From CAUYUA01 sp963575675 (GTDB lineage Bacteria; Pseudomonadota; Alphaproteobacteria; Azospirillales; Azospirillaceae), in contig CAUYUA010000241.1 in NCBI GenBank assembly GCA_963575675.1, forward strand, positions 1 to 22,311: DNA of 22,311 nt. The letters run 5' to 3'. Positions 14,966-21,808 of this stretch are shown piece by piece. Made by a program: the position numbers and the translations under genes. Position 1 is the stretch's first letter. The number at the start of each line of letters is the position of its first letter. The notes under the pieces are model-generated. The model had not been told where the DNA came from. It saw nothing but the letters and a program-made list of their open reading frames with translations, and did no database searches.

Positions 14966-15598
14966 GCTGATCGAAACGTAGAACAGCTTGAATTGAAGCT
15001 TCGGATCATGGCTTCCGACCGCTTTTCTTCCGATCGTTTGACCGTTGCGCGCGAAGAGCTGTTGATGGCTTTGGCTTCGCGTGACGAGTTGAAACAGCAA
15101 GAATCGCAACTTGACGTGCGCGCTCCATTTTCTGGGCGGGTCATCGATCTTGATCCGAGTCTGCATCTTAATCGATGGGTGAAGACTTCAACTTTGCTTG
15201 CTCGGTTGGAAACTCCGGATCATTCGGAGGTCATGGCCTATGTCGGCGGAGATGATTGGCGGCGACTGGTTGTCGGAGCGCAAGCGTGGTTTGTTCCGGA
15301 GGATATTGCGTGGCCGCGCGTGGCGGCGGAAGTGGAGCAAATTGAAAGTGTGAATGTGGCGACTCTTGACTCGCCTTATTTGGCTTCGACTTGGGGAGGG
15401 CCGATTTCCGTTGCGCCTCGGTCGGGGCGGGAGTTGATCCCCGAGACGTCGTTATATCGTGTGCATTTGACGTCGGACGCTTTGCCGCCGCCGCGAACTG
15501 CGCGAGGCGTGGTGAGGGTGGAGGCGGAAGCTATAGGGACCGCGCAGAGATTATGGAATGCGATGTTGACGGTTTTGGTCAGAGAAAGCGGCTTTTAG
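14966..15598 (+). pseudogene. 3' part of the M50-peptidase/HlyD fusion gene
   Basis: These are 210 codons plus stop, in frame with the 5' part once the IS and one target copy are removed. The segment starts with a coiled coil (ADRNVEQLELKLRIM... to about codon 45), typical of the HlyD hairpin. It returns to the lipoyl half-motif LDVRAPFSGRVIDLDPSLHL and ends with a beta-rich membrane-fusion domain. It has no start of its own except internal ATGs such as 15009, so separate expression is doubtful. The rest of the protein is at 12081-13589. Confidence 0.88.
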
Positions 15599-15599
15599 G

Positions 15600-15636
15600 G
15601 CCTGTCCGGAGAGAATATCAATGTTTCCGGACAGGC
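15600..15636 (+). terminator. Strong hairpin after the M50-HlyD gene
   Basis: GCCTGTCCGGA (15600-15610) and TCCGGACAGGC (15626-15636) form a perfect 11-bp stem with a 15-base loop, two bases after the stop. TTTGAG follows, so the T-run is short. It is a good candidate for the operon terminator. Confidence 0.7.
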
Positions 15637-15676
15637 TTTGAGAGGCTTTGTGGTTGTTTTGGAAGGAAGATGAGGT

Positions 15677-15703
15677 GAGGCCGGGGACTGAGTCCTCGGC
15701 CTC
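15677..15703. terminator. Near-perfect palindrome between convergent genes
   Basis: GAGGCCGGGGACT (15677-15689) and AGTCCTCGGCCTC (15691-15703) form a long stem with one G-T wobble, followed by ATTTCAT on the plus strand. It lies between the M50-HlyD stop and the convergent CDF gene stop (15727). Its GGGGACTGAGTCC core echoes the core of the dispersed repeats. It may serve as a terminator. Confidence 0.55.
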
Positions 15704-15726
15704 ATTTCATCTATAAATCGGATGAA

Positions 15727-16647
15727 TCAGCTCTTTTTGGCAAGGCTGGACGCCTCAATAAACACGTTTTTGATTTCAGGGCGCTCTTGACGCAACGCCT
15801 GATCGATCTCGGAAATCGCCTTTTCAACTTCAGAGGCGGATAATTCATCTTTGAAGTCCGCAGACAGCGTAAGCAAGACGTCATTCGGTCCAAAATGCAT
15901 GCTCATCAAAACGCCGACACGCTCAACCGCCGGATGATTTTCGACTTTTGCGCGTAAAACCTCTCTCTGTTCCGGCGCCATGCTTTCGCCGATCAACAGT
16001 CCTTTTGATTCCTGCGCTAAAATCACCGCAACCACCGCCAAAACCACGCCGATCAGCATTGCGGCAATTGCATCGAACTCCGCGCGTCCTGTCAATTGAC
16101 TGATCATTATTCCAACAAAAGCAATAACCAAACCAACAATCGCCGCCGAATCTTCAAATAGAACCGTGATGACGGTGGGATCTTTGACGGCTCGAATTGC
16201 CTGCAATATCGTTTTTTCTCCTTTTTGTTTTAAGAACTCCTGAAACGCCACCCACCAGGACCCGGATTCGAACAGAATAGCAAGGCCGAGAACGACAAAG
16301 TTGATGGTTTGATCATGAAGCGGCTCTGGATGTAGGACGCCATGAACGCCTTCATAAAAGGAAACGCCGCTTCCCAAAGCAAACACCAAAATCGCCACCA
16401 CAAACGTCCAGAAATACAGTTCTTTGCCATAACCGAAAGGATGAAGCTCATCAGCAGGTTTGGCGGCGCGAGAGAGGCCCAGCAACAATAAAAGTTGATT
16501 GCCGATGTCAACCGAGCTGTGTATGGCCTCGCTCAACATGGCGGCGCTGCCCGTGATCGCCGCCGCCGCGAATTTTGTGACCGCAATCAACACGTTGCCG
16601 ATTATGGCGGCGTAGATGGCGCGAGTGGAGGAATGGGACGTGGACAT
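15727..16647 (-). CDS. Cation diffusion facilitator (CDF) family metal exporter
   Basis: 306 aa from the ATG at 16647; a TTG at 16656 is an alternative start. CDF proteins exchange divalent metals such as Zn or Fe for protons across the inner membrane. The second-helix metal motif is SEAIHSSVDIGNQ (H43, D47), followed by HPFGYGKELYFWTFVVAIL. A later helix carries FEDSAAIVGLVIAF with the second acidic site, and a cytoplasmic C-terminal domain begins near LLIGESMAPEQRE. The HPFGYGKE string and EDSAA variant resemble the SLC30A9-like branch, so metal specificity should not be assumed to be zinc. It is convergent with the M50-HlyD gene and divergent from the deacetylase gene. I see no features of the magnetosome CDF proteins. 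Confidence 0.93.
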   Translation of the reverse strand: MSTSHSSTRAIYAAIIGNVLIAVTKFAAAAITGSAAMLSEAIHSSVDIGNQLLLLLGLSRAAKPADELHPFGYGKELYFWTFVVAILVFALGSGVSFYEGVHGVLHPEPLHDQTINFVVLGLAILFESGSWWVAFQEFLKQKGEKTILQAIRAVKDPTVITVLFEDSAAIVGLVIAFVGIMISQLTGRAEFDAIAAMLIGVVLAVVAVILAQESKGLLIGESMAPEQREVLRAKVENHPAVERVGVLMSMHFGPNDVLLTLSADFKDELSASEVEKAISEIDQALRQERPEIKNVFIEASSLAKKS

Positions 16648-16656
16648 CGCGATCAA

Positions 16657-16908
16657 GGCTCTTTCAGTTTGAGGGCGAAAGGGACATTGCTGCGCATTTT
16701 AAAGCACTTTCGAGGTGATCGGGATCAAAAAGCGTTGATGTTTGGATCGTCGCGTTTTGCCTTTTGCAACACAAAAAACGTCGCGTTTCTCTCTTTTGTG
16801 TCTTTCTCGTCACGGAAACCCTTTCTATTGATCGCTCCATAGTCAAACGCTGTTTTTGATGATAGATGTTGAAGCCTGCTTTTCGTTCCCGTCCTATGGA
16901 CCGTCGCC
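16657..16908. promoter_or_regulatory. Divergent intergenic region between the CDF and deacetylase genes
   Basis: This ~250-bp region must hold the promoters of both divergent genes. It contains an inverted repeat ACACAAAA (16769-16776)/TTTTGTGT (16794-16801) and a direct repeat CGTCGCGTTT (about 16748 and 16779). No textbook -35/-10 pair is evident. ORFs here have no coding character. Confidence 0.35.
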
Positions 16909-19125
16909 ATGTCGTCTTCTCGTCTGTCTGCGTCTCCGCCATTGGCTCCGGCACGACCGGGGTCTGCCAAAGTCGCGCCATCGTCGGGGCGTCGGATCGA
17001 AGGGCGTGTTCTTTTACTGATTTTGCTCCCGCTCTTTGCCCTTGGGGTCGGGGGTGGGGTGTATCTTGGCTCGCACGCCAATCGCGCGGGTCCGCGCTTC
17101 GTCTCATCCGCCGCATCTGCGCTTCCGCTACAGCAGGCGGGATCGAATCTCGCTCAAATTAAACTTCGTCCTCCTCCGAAACCGTTTTCTGGGGATAACG
17201 ACTATTATGATGACGAAAACGATCCGATTCCTTCTCCGGCGCCGGTGTCGTCAATCATCGCCGCGCCGAGATCGAGCGACATTCCGTCGATTTTCGCGGC
17301 GAATCGCGAGGTTCAGCCGGAGAGCGCCCAGCCTGTCGCCGCGCAGCCGATTGTTGCGTCAAACACCGAAGAATCTCTGATCTCTCTGACGCCGACGGAG
17401 CCGCCGCCGGCTTTCCACACTGAGTCCACTGACGTTCTCAAGTTTACAGATCCGATCACGAGCCAGGTCGAAGCTCCAAAATCGGTGGCGCTTGCGATTT
17501 CTGCTCCGACTTTGACCGCGCCGATTGTCGCTCCTTCTGCGAACCAGCCGTCAACGGCTCAAACTCCGACGATTGCCTCGCCTCCAATGTCCGTCGCGCC
17601 GAAAGCTTCGGCGTCGTCGCAGGCTGTTGTTCAAAAGCTCGAAACCGAGCCTGAGGCGATAAAGATCGAGCCGGTGAAACCACTCAAATCCGAACCGCCG
17701 AAGTCTGAAGTCGTAAAGTCGGAGCCGGTGAAGCCCGAACAGGTAAAGCCTGAGACCGTAAAGTCGGAGCCGGTGAAGCCCGAACCGGTAAAGCCTGAGA
17801 CCGTAAAATTGGGGCCGGTGAAACCCGAACCGGCAAAGTCTGAAGTCGTAAAGTCGGAGCCGGTGAAGCCCGAACCGGTAAAGTCTGAGATCGTGAAATC
17901 GGGGCCGGCGAAAAATGAATCGCCGAAGCTTGTTGCGGTTCCTTCCGTTTCGCTCTCGAATATTGCGCCGGTGAACGAAGTGACTTCTGTGGTTGTTACA
18001 ACCATTGTGACGTCAAAACCCGCAGACGCCGTTTTGGTCGCCCCGGCGCCTATGCCGTCTCCGTCAACGGAAAGCTCTAAGCCTGCAACGGAAGCGTCTG
18101 CGAAGCCCGTTTTGCCTCAGGCTCCCAAAAGCGACGCTTCTCTTCAGTCTGCATCGCTTTTGGCGATTCCGAAGCCGCCGATTCCCGCCGCGCTGACGTC
18201 GTTTGTCGCCGCGCTTCCTTTGCCGCCGGGACATCGGCCAATTCAAATGGCCTCGTTGTTTTTGCCGACGCCGTCCGTTCGTCCGCCGCTTCCCGTCGCC
18301 ATTCGCCCGCCGTCTCTTCCCCAACCGCAACCGCAATCACAACCGCAGCCGCAGTCGCCTTTGCCGCAGGCTCAGACGTCATCCTCTCTCCCATGGCGCC
18401 GCAACGCTGTTCCCGTTGCTCCGGTTTCCGTCAGTCAACCCGCCATCGCCATTGTCATCGACGATCTCGGTCTGGATCGCAAACGCACCGCTCGCGCGGT
18501 TGGTCTTGATGGGCCTCTGACGCTCTCTTGGCTGCCTTACGCCACCGATTTACCCCATCAAACACACGCCGCCCACGCCGCAGGTCATGAATTGATGGTT
18601 CACATGCCGATGGAGCCTACGCGCGGCGGAGTCAATCCCGGTCCCGGCGCTCTGATTGTTAATCTCCCCGCCTCTGAAATTATGCGGCGATTGAGCCAGA
18701 ATCTCGGCGCATTTGAAGGCTATGTCGGCGTCAACAATCATATGGGCAGTCGTTTCACCGCCGATCGTTCGGTTATGGCTCCGGTGCTGGCGGAGTTTGC
18801 TCGGCGAGGTCTGTTGTTCCTCGATTCCAAGACCACCACCTCCAGCGTCGCCGGAGAACTGGCGCGTGATCTGCATATGCCCAACACGGCTCGCGACATA
18901 TTCCTCGACAATGAGATGTCGGTAAAAGCTGTTCAGGCTGCCTTGCTGCAAACCGAACAAATTGCGCGACGCAATGGAACTGCGATCGCCATTGGGCATC
19001 CGCATGATGTTACGCTTGAGGCCTTGGAGCCGTGGCTTGCTTCTCTTTCGCGCAAAGGTTTGCGTTTGGTTCCTTTGAGCGCTGTCGTCCGCCACAGGAT
19101 GCAAGCTTCGACGCTCACTCAATAA
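16909..19125 (+). CDS. Divergent polysaccharide deacetylase (YibQ/DUF610 type) with long Pro/Ala/Lys-rich linker
   Basis: 738 aa. After a short basic cytoplasmic N-terminus there is one membrane anchor (~31-50, LLLILLPLFALGVGGGVYLG). A ~460-residue low-complexity linker follows, rich in Pro, Ala, Ser and Lys; residues ~256-345 are a tandem of about five-residue KPEPV/KSETV-type units. The catalytic-like domain spans ~512-730: IVIDDLGLD, HMPMEPTRGG, VNNHMGSRFT, LLFLDSKTT and IAIGHPHDVTLEAL. These are family hallmarks and suggest a periplasmic cell-wall or glycan role, though the true substrate of this family is poorly known. The usual neighbours (S41 peptidase ctpA, envC-like) are absent. The ribosome site is weak (GGA ~12 bases upstream). 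The linker is longer than usual. Confidence 0.9.
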   Translation: MSSSRLSASPPLAPARPGSAKVAPSSGRRIEGRVLLLILLPLFALGVGGGVYLGSHANRAGPRFVSSAASALPLQQAGSNLAQIKLRPPPKPFSGDNDYYDDENDPIPSPAPVSSIIAAPRSSDIPSIFAANREVQPESAQPVAAQPIVASNTEESLISLTPTEPPPAFHTESTDVLKFTDPITSQVEAPKSVALAISAPTLTAPIVAPSANQPSTAQTPTIASPPMSVAPKASASSQAVVQKLETEPEAIKIEPVKPLKSEPPKSEVVKSEPVKPEQVKPETVKSEPVKPEPVKPETVKLGPVKPEPAKSEVVKSEPVKPEPVKSEIVKSGPAKNESPKLVAVPSVSLSNIAPVNEVTSVVVTTIVTSKPADAVLVAPAPMPSPSTESSKPATEASAKPVLPQAPKSDASLQSASLLAIPKPPIPAALTSFVAALPLPPGHRPIQMASLFLPTPSVRPPLPVAIRPPSLPQPQPQSQPQPQSPLPQAQTSSSLPWRRNAVPVAPVSVSQPAIAIVIDDLGLDRKRTARAVGLDGPLTLSWLPYATDLPHQTHAAHAAGHELMVHMPMEPTRGGVNPGPGALIVNLPASEIMRRLSQNLGAFEGYVGVNNHMGSRFTADRSVMAPVLAEFARRGLLFLDSKTTTSSVAGELARDLHMPNTARDIFLDNEMSVKAVQAALLQTEQIARRNGTAIAIGHPHDVTLEALEPWLASLSRKGLRLVPLSAVVRHRMQASTLTQ
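17676..17930 (+). repeat. In-frame tandem repeats encoding KPEPV-like units
   Basis: Imperfect 15-bp units such as AAGCCCGAACCGGTA and AAGTCGGAGCCGGTG are repeated about 16 times, with a higher-order ~60-90-bp pattern. They code for a stiff charged linker like the periplasm-spanning part of TonB. Unit number may vary by slippage or recombination. Confidence 0.85.
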
Positions 19126-19166
19126 TTCACTGTGACGGTGTTGCGCTGATTCAGTCGCGATTACTT

Positions 19167-19190
19167 TTTAGTGCAAGTTTAGTGCAAGAA
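19167..19190 (+). repeat. 11-bp tandem direct repeat upstream of the HMA gene
   Basis: TTTAGTGCAAG occurs twice in tandem just before the ribosome site of the gene at 19205. It may be a regulator site or a small slippage duplication. Confidence 0.55.
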
Positions 19191-19204
19191 AGGAAGGTTT
19201 TCGA

Positions 19205-19411
19205 ATGACGACCTACAGAGTCGAAGGCATGACCTGCCAGGGGTGCGCTAAATCCGTGAGCAACGCGATTACACGCCTTGCTCCCACGGTTGTGGTGACG
19301 GTGGATGTGGCGCGTAGCGAGGTTTCCATCGCGGGCGCCGTTGCTCCCGACACTGTCGAGCAAGCCGTTACTGAAGCCGGATTTGAGTATCACGGTAAGA
19401 AAGCGTCATAG
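19205..19411 (+). CDS. Heavy-metal-associated (HMA) domain protein, CopZ-like copper chaperone
   Basis: A 68-aa single HMA domain with the metal-binding GMTCQGC motif (C11 and C14) near the N-terminus and the expected beta-alpha-beta-beta-alpha-beta length. Such proteins carry Cu(I) to a P-type ATPase or a repressor. GGAAGG lies about eight bases before the ATG. No copper ATPase or CueR gene is adjacent, so it appears to be an orphan chaperone. It lies 79 bp after the deacetylase stop and is followed by a stem-loop repeat. Confidence 0.92.
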   Translation: MTTYRVEGMTCQGCAKSVSNAITRLAPTVVVTVDVARSEVSIAGAVAPDTVEQAVTEAGFEYHGKKAS

Positions 19412-19429
19412 AATGACGCATTGAAAAAG

Positions 19430-19530
19430 TTGAAAGGGTCCAGGGACCGACGCCGTCGCGATTATTAAATGATCCTCTCATGCGACGGCGTTTCGCCGCA
19501 AAACGGCGTCCCGTCGCGACTGCGGCGGCG
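19430..19530 (+). repeat. Dispersed stem-loop repeat family 2, copy D2
   Basis: It aligns with 11791-11878: GGGTCCAGGGACCGACGCC, ATTATTAAATGAT, GCGACGGCGTTTCGCCGC and GCGACTGCGGC. ACGCCGTCGC (19450-19459) pairs perfectly with GCGACGGCGT (19482-19491). It has an extra ~17-bp segment relative to D1, which makes a second CGCCG/CGGCG hairpin. It lies ~20 bp after the HMA gene, so it could act as its 3' terminator-like structure. Confidence 0.7.
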
Positions 19531-19549
19531 CGCGAGGCCGAGTGCGTCG

Positions 19550-19577
19550 AATATTCGGCTCGCAAATATTCGGCTCG
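19550..19577 (+). repeat. 15-bp period tandem repeat
   Basis: AATATTCGGCTCG occurs at 19550-19562 and 19565-19577. It lies between repeat D2 and the end of the MBL-fold gene, in a region without a gene. Confidence 0.6.
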
Positions 19578-19597
19578 TTGGGGCCGTTCATTCCGAT

Positions 19598-20959
19598 TTA
19601 GATGACAAACCCCATCATCAAACGATGCAAATGTGGGTTATAGACATCCGGCGCCCGCTCTACGCCAATCAAGCACGCACATTCTGCGCCGCTCCAATTG
19701 TGTTCGCGCGTCATAATCATGCGGAGCAGCGAGTGATTCAACACAAAGCGCGTGAAAGCGCGTTCCGGCGCAATCGGCGTCTCTTGAAATAAAAAAGCGT
19801 TCTCATCCAATCGCAAACGCACATACAAAGAGCCGGGAACGGCCCAACTCACCGTCGAAGACTCAGGAACGGCGACCACCTCGTCAGGAACGGCTTGAAT
19901 GATCACGTCCGCTGCGATGTCGCATCCATATCCGCGTCGAATCCGATGAAACGCCGCAGCCGAGCGTTCAATGCTTTGCCGCCAGTCAAATCGCTTTGAT
20001 GGCTTCGACGCCGCCATTCTGTGGTCGACCAACAACTCGGCGTAAAGCGCGCGCTCTTGCTCCGTAAAGTTTCGGAACGCCGCCGCCGGATTGGCTCCAA
20101 CCTCCAACGTCGCAAGGTCAAGCCAATCCCCTTGATAAAGCTTGCAAAGCCGCTCTCTGGGCAACCCGGCCTCAATCGCCGCAATCGCCAACTCAGCGCT
20201 CGACGGATGAGGCAAATAGCGCGTTAAGTGAGCGCTTTCTCCCCCTAAAACATACGCGCCGCCGCTGGGAACAACACGTTGAGCGCCAAGGCGCAACGCC
20301 AGATCGGCGAATTTGGTGATGATGCGTCGTTTTTGTCGGTCGCGTTCTTCAATTTTCCGCTCTGGCGCATAAGAAATCATCGCCATGGGGTAGAGAGAGG
20401 CTCCGGCGCACGACAAAACTGCAACTGTGGGTTTGCCGTAGCGCTCCGCAATGACGGCGCCGTCTTCGGGCGTTATTGTGTTGTCTGCGGCGTTAAACAA
20501 TGTAGACCCATCGCCGCAGTCCCAGAGATACATTGATGTGTCGAGATCATAAGAGATTTGTCGATTATGTCCCTCGGATGACCCGTGAAAGTCGGGAAAG
20601 ATCGCCATTCGGAATCCGTCCATCTCGTGGACTTGCAGAAAGGCGAACTCGCGCACATCGAGAAATCCCATATCTCGAATGCGGGTTTTTAGCTGCGGCG
20701 TATTCATGGAGCCGATTATGATCGGCGTCCGTCGAGAAAACCGGCCGAGAGTCGGCGCGTGAAGATGATCGCCGTGTAAATGGCTGATGTAGATGTAATC
20801 GGGGGCGGAAGCGAAGAGACGCTGTTGCTCTTTCTCCGGAACGGGAGGGAAGTTGAACCACTGTCCCGCAGGTCCTGCAAACCAAGGATCGGTCAACATT
20901 CGTCGACCGTTGCTGAAGGTGATCATAAAACCGGCGTTGACGATAGACTCAAGTTTCAT
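19598..20959 (-). CDS. Metallo-beta-lactamase-fold hydrolase (UlaG/CMAH-like branch), substrate unknown
   Basis: 453 aa. The N-terminal half has the MBL metal motif SHLHGDHLH (H60, H62, D64, H65), preceded by the strand MLTDPWFAG with its metal-site-supporting Asp. Later candidate ligands include FPDFHGSSEGH and LWDCGDGSTLFNAAD. The C-terminal ~170 residues are a helical and beta extension I do not recognise, ending with LLRMIMTREHNWSGAE. The layout resembles UlaG-like or CMP-sialic acid hydroxylase-like MBL proteins found near surface-glycan genes, but no glycan genes are adjacent. GGAG six bases before ATG 20959 supports the start. A TATAAT (minus strand, 20998-21003) upstream could be its -10. 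Confidence 0.8.
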   Translation of the reverse strand: MKLESIVNAGFMITFSNGRRMLTDPWFAGPAGQWFNFPPVPEKEQQRLFASAPDYIYISHLHGDHLHAPTLGRFSRRTPIIIGSMNTPQLKTRIRDMGFLDVREFAFLQVHEMDGFRMAIFPDFHGSSEGHNRQISYDLDTSMYLWDCGDGSTLFNAADNTITPEDGAVIAERYGKPTVAVLSCAGASLYPMAMISYAPERKIEERDRQKRRIITKFADLALRLGAQRVVPSGGAYVLGGESAHLTRYLPHPSSAELAIAAIEAGLPRERLCKLYQGDWLDLATLEVGANPAAAFRNFTEQERALYAELLVDHRMAASKPSKRFDWRQSIERSAAAFHRIRRGYGCDIAADVIIQAVPDEVVAVPESSTVSWAVPGSLYVRLRLDENAFLFQETPIAPERAFTRFVLNHSLLRMIMTREHNWSGAECACLIGVERAPDVYNPHLHRLMMGFVI

Positions 20960-21322
20960 AAGAGTCTCCGATGCTCCCCTGATCGCATGGCGGTTGCATT
21001 ATATACTCTGTTCGATCGAAAATCCGAAGAAACTTGTCGGCGTTTTTTCCTGATATTTTCTCATGGACGCAACTGCGAGAGAAAACGATCTCCAGGAGGC
21101 TTCCCTTAAAAGACCAAGAAAGCAATCATTGCAAAATACTTGCATTGCAAACGGTATAATTTGAAACGATTTTTTGTTCGAGGGGATTCCAGTAAAGTTT
21201 TTTTAGACGCCGATAGTCTATAATTAAAATATTGTTTTTGGTGATATTGAAGGAATCCTATTGACAATTTATCATTGATATGATGAATGACCCTAACCGA
21301 GATGCGGTCAAGGGGGAAATTC
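20960..21322. promoter_or_regulatory. AT-rich divergent intergenic region before the formate dehydrogenase genes
   Basis: 363 bp without a convincing gene. Candidate promoter elements are TATAAT on the minus strand at 20998-21003 for the MBL gene. On the plus strand there is TATAAT at 21155-21160, with no well-spaced -35, and TTGACA at 21261-21266 followed too closely by TATGAT. The region is clearly more AT-rich than the flanking genes, and the fds promoter most likely lies here. Confidence 0.45.
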
Positions 21323-21808
21323 ATGAAATCTGTCGATTGTTGGGACGACGCGCGAGCGTTGGCAATCATCGAAGCTATGAGTTCTCTTGAAGGCGCGACG
21401 CTTCCCGTTCTGCATGCCTTGCAAGACGCTTTCGGATACATCGATCGTCGCGCCGCGTCCATGATTGCCAATGCTTTGCGCATATCTCAGGCGGAGGCGC
21501 AAGGAATCATCGCCTTTTATCATGATTTCCGCGATGCGCCGCGCGGGCGTCGCGAAATAAAAATCTGTCGGGCTGAAGCGTGTCGCGCTTGCGGTTCTGA
21601 GGCGTTGGTCGAACATATGGAGCAACGTCACGGCGTCGCCGTCGGCGCGACGACCTCCGATGGGCGATTGACCGTCACGGAGGTGTTTTGTTTGGGGAAT
21701 TGCGCGCTGGGGCCATCGTTGCTTGTTGATGGCGAGCCCGTTGGGCGCGCCGATGTGGCGGCGATCGATCTGTTGGTCGAGCATAACATTGAGGAGCGCG
21801 CGGCATGA
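21323..21808 (+). CDS. fdsG: NAD-dependent formate dehydrogenase gamma subunit (2Fe-2S, NuoE-like)
   Basis: 161 aa. It is a NuoE-type thioredoxin-like 2Fe-2S protein: an N-terminal helical part with LPVLHALQDAFGYI, then cluster ligands C82 and C87 (CRAEAC) and C123 and C127 (FCLGNC), followed by ALGPSLLVDGE. It would pass electrons between the FMN subunit and the molybdenum- or tungsten-containing alpha subunit of a soluble formate dehydrogenase. ATG 21323 is chosen over ATG 21287 because AGGGGGAA lies five to six bases upstream. It overlaps fdsB by ATGA, typical of the fdsGBA operon order. A related NuoE-type subunit of a hydrogenase is an alternative, but the downstream protein resembles FdsB. 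Confidence 0.9.
   Translation: MKSVDCWDDARALAIIEAMSSLEGATLPVLHALQDAFGYIDRRAASMIANALRISQAEAQGIIAFYHDFRDAPRGRREIKICRAEACRACGSEALVEHMEQRHGVAVGATTSDGRLTVTEVFCLGNCALGPSLLVDGEPVGRADVAAIDLLVEHNIEERAA

Noticed and set aside
15727..16647. CDF gene considered as a magnetosome mamB/mamM homolog
   Set aside because: No other magnetosome genes are present, and the HPFGYGKE and EDSAA motifs point to a different CDF branch.
16664..17116. Minus-strand ORF upstream of and overlapping the deacetylase gene start
   Set aside because: It overlaps the deacetylase N-terminal anchor coding sequence and has no recognisable domain or start signal.
17676..17930. Tandem repeats considered as a CRISPR array
   Set aside because: Units are 15 bp, in frame, without unique spacers, and lie inside a protein gene.
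17631..18005. Minus-strand ORF with a regular GSGFTGSDFT repeat pattern
   Set aside because: It is the exact antisense of the KPEPV tandem repeats, so the regularity is a shadow.
21063..21160. Small ORF in the gap before fdsG
   Set aside because: Only about 30 codons, no ribosome site, and it runs into the candidate promoter sequence.
21261..21289. TTGACA...TATGAT as the fds promoter
   Set aside because: The spacing is about 12 bp, too short for a sigma-70 promoter, and it overlaps the alternative start codon region.
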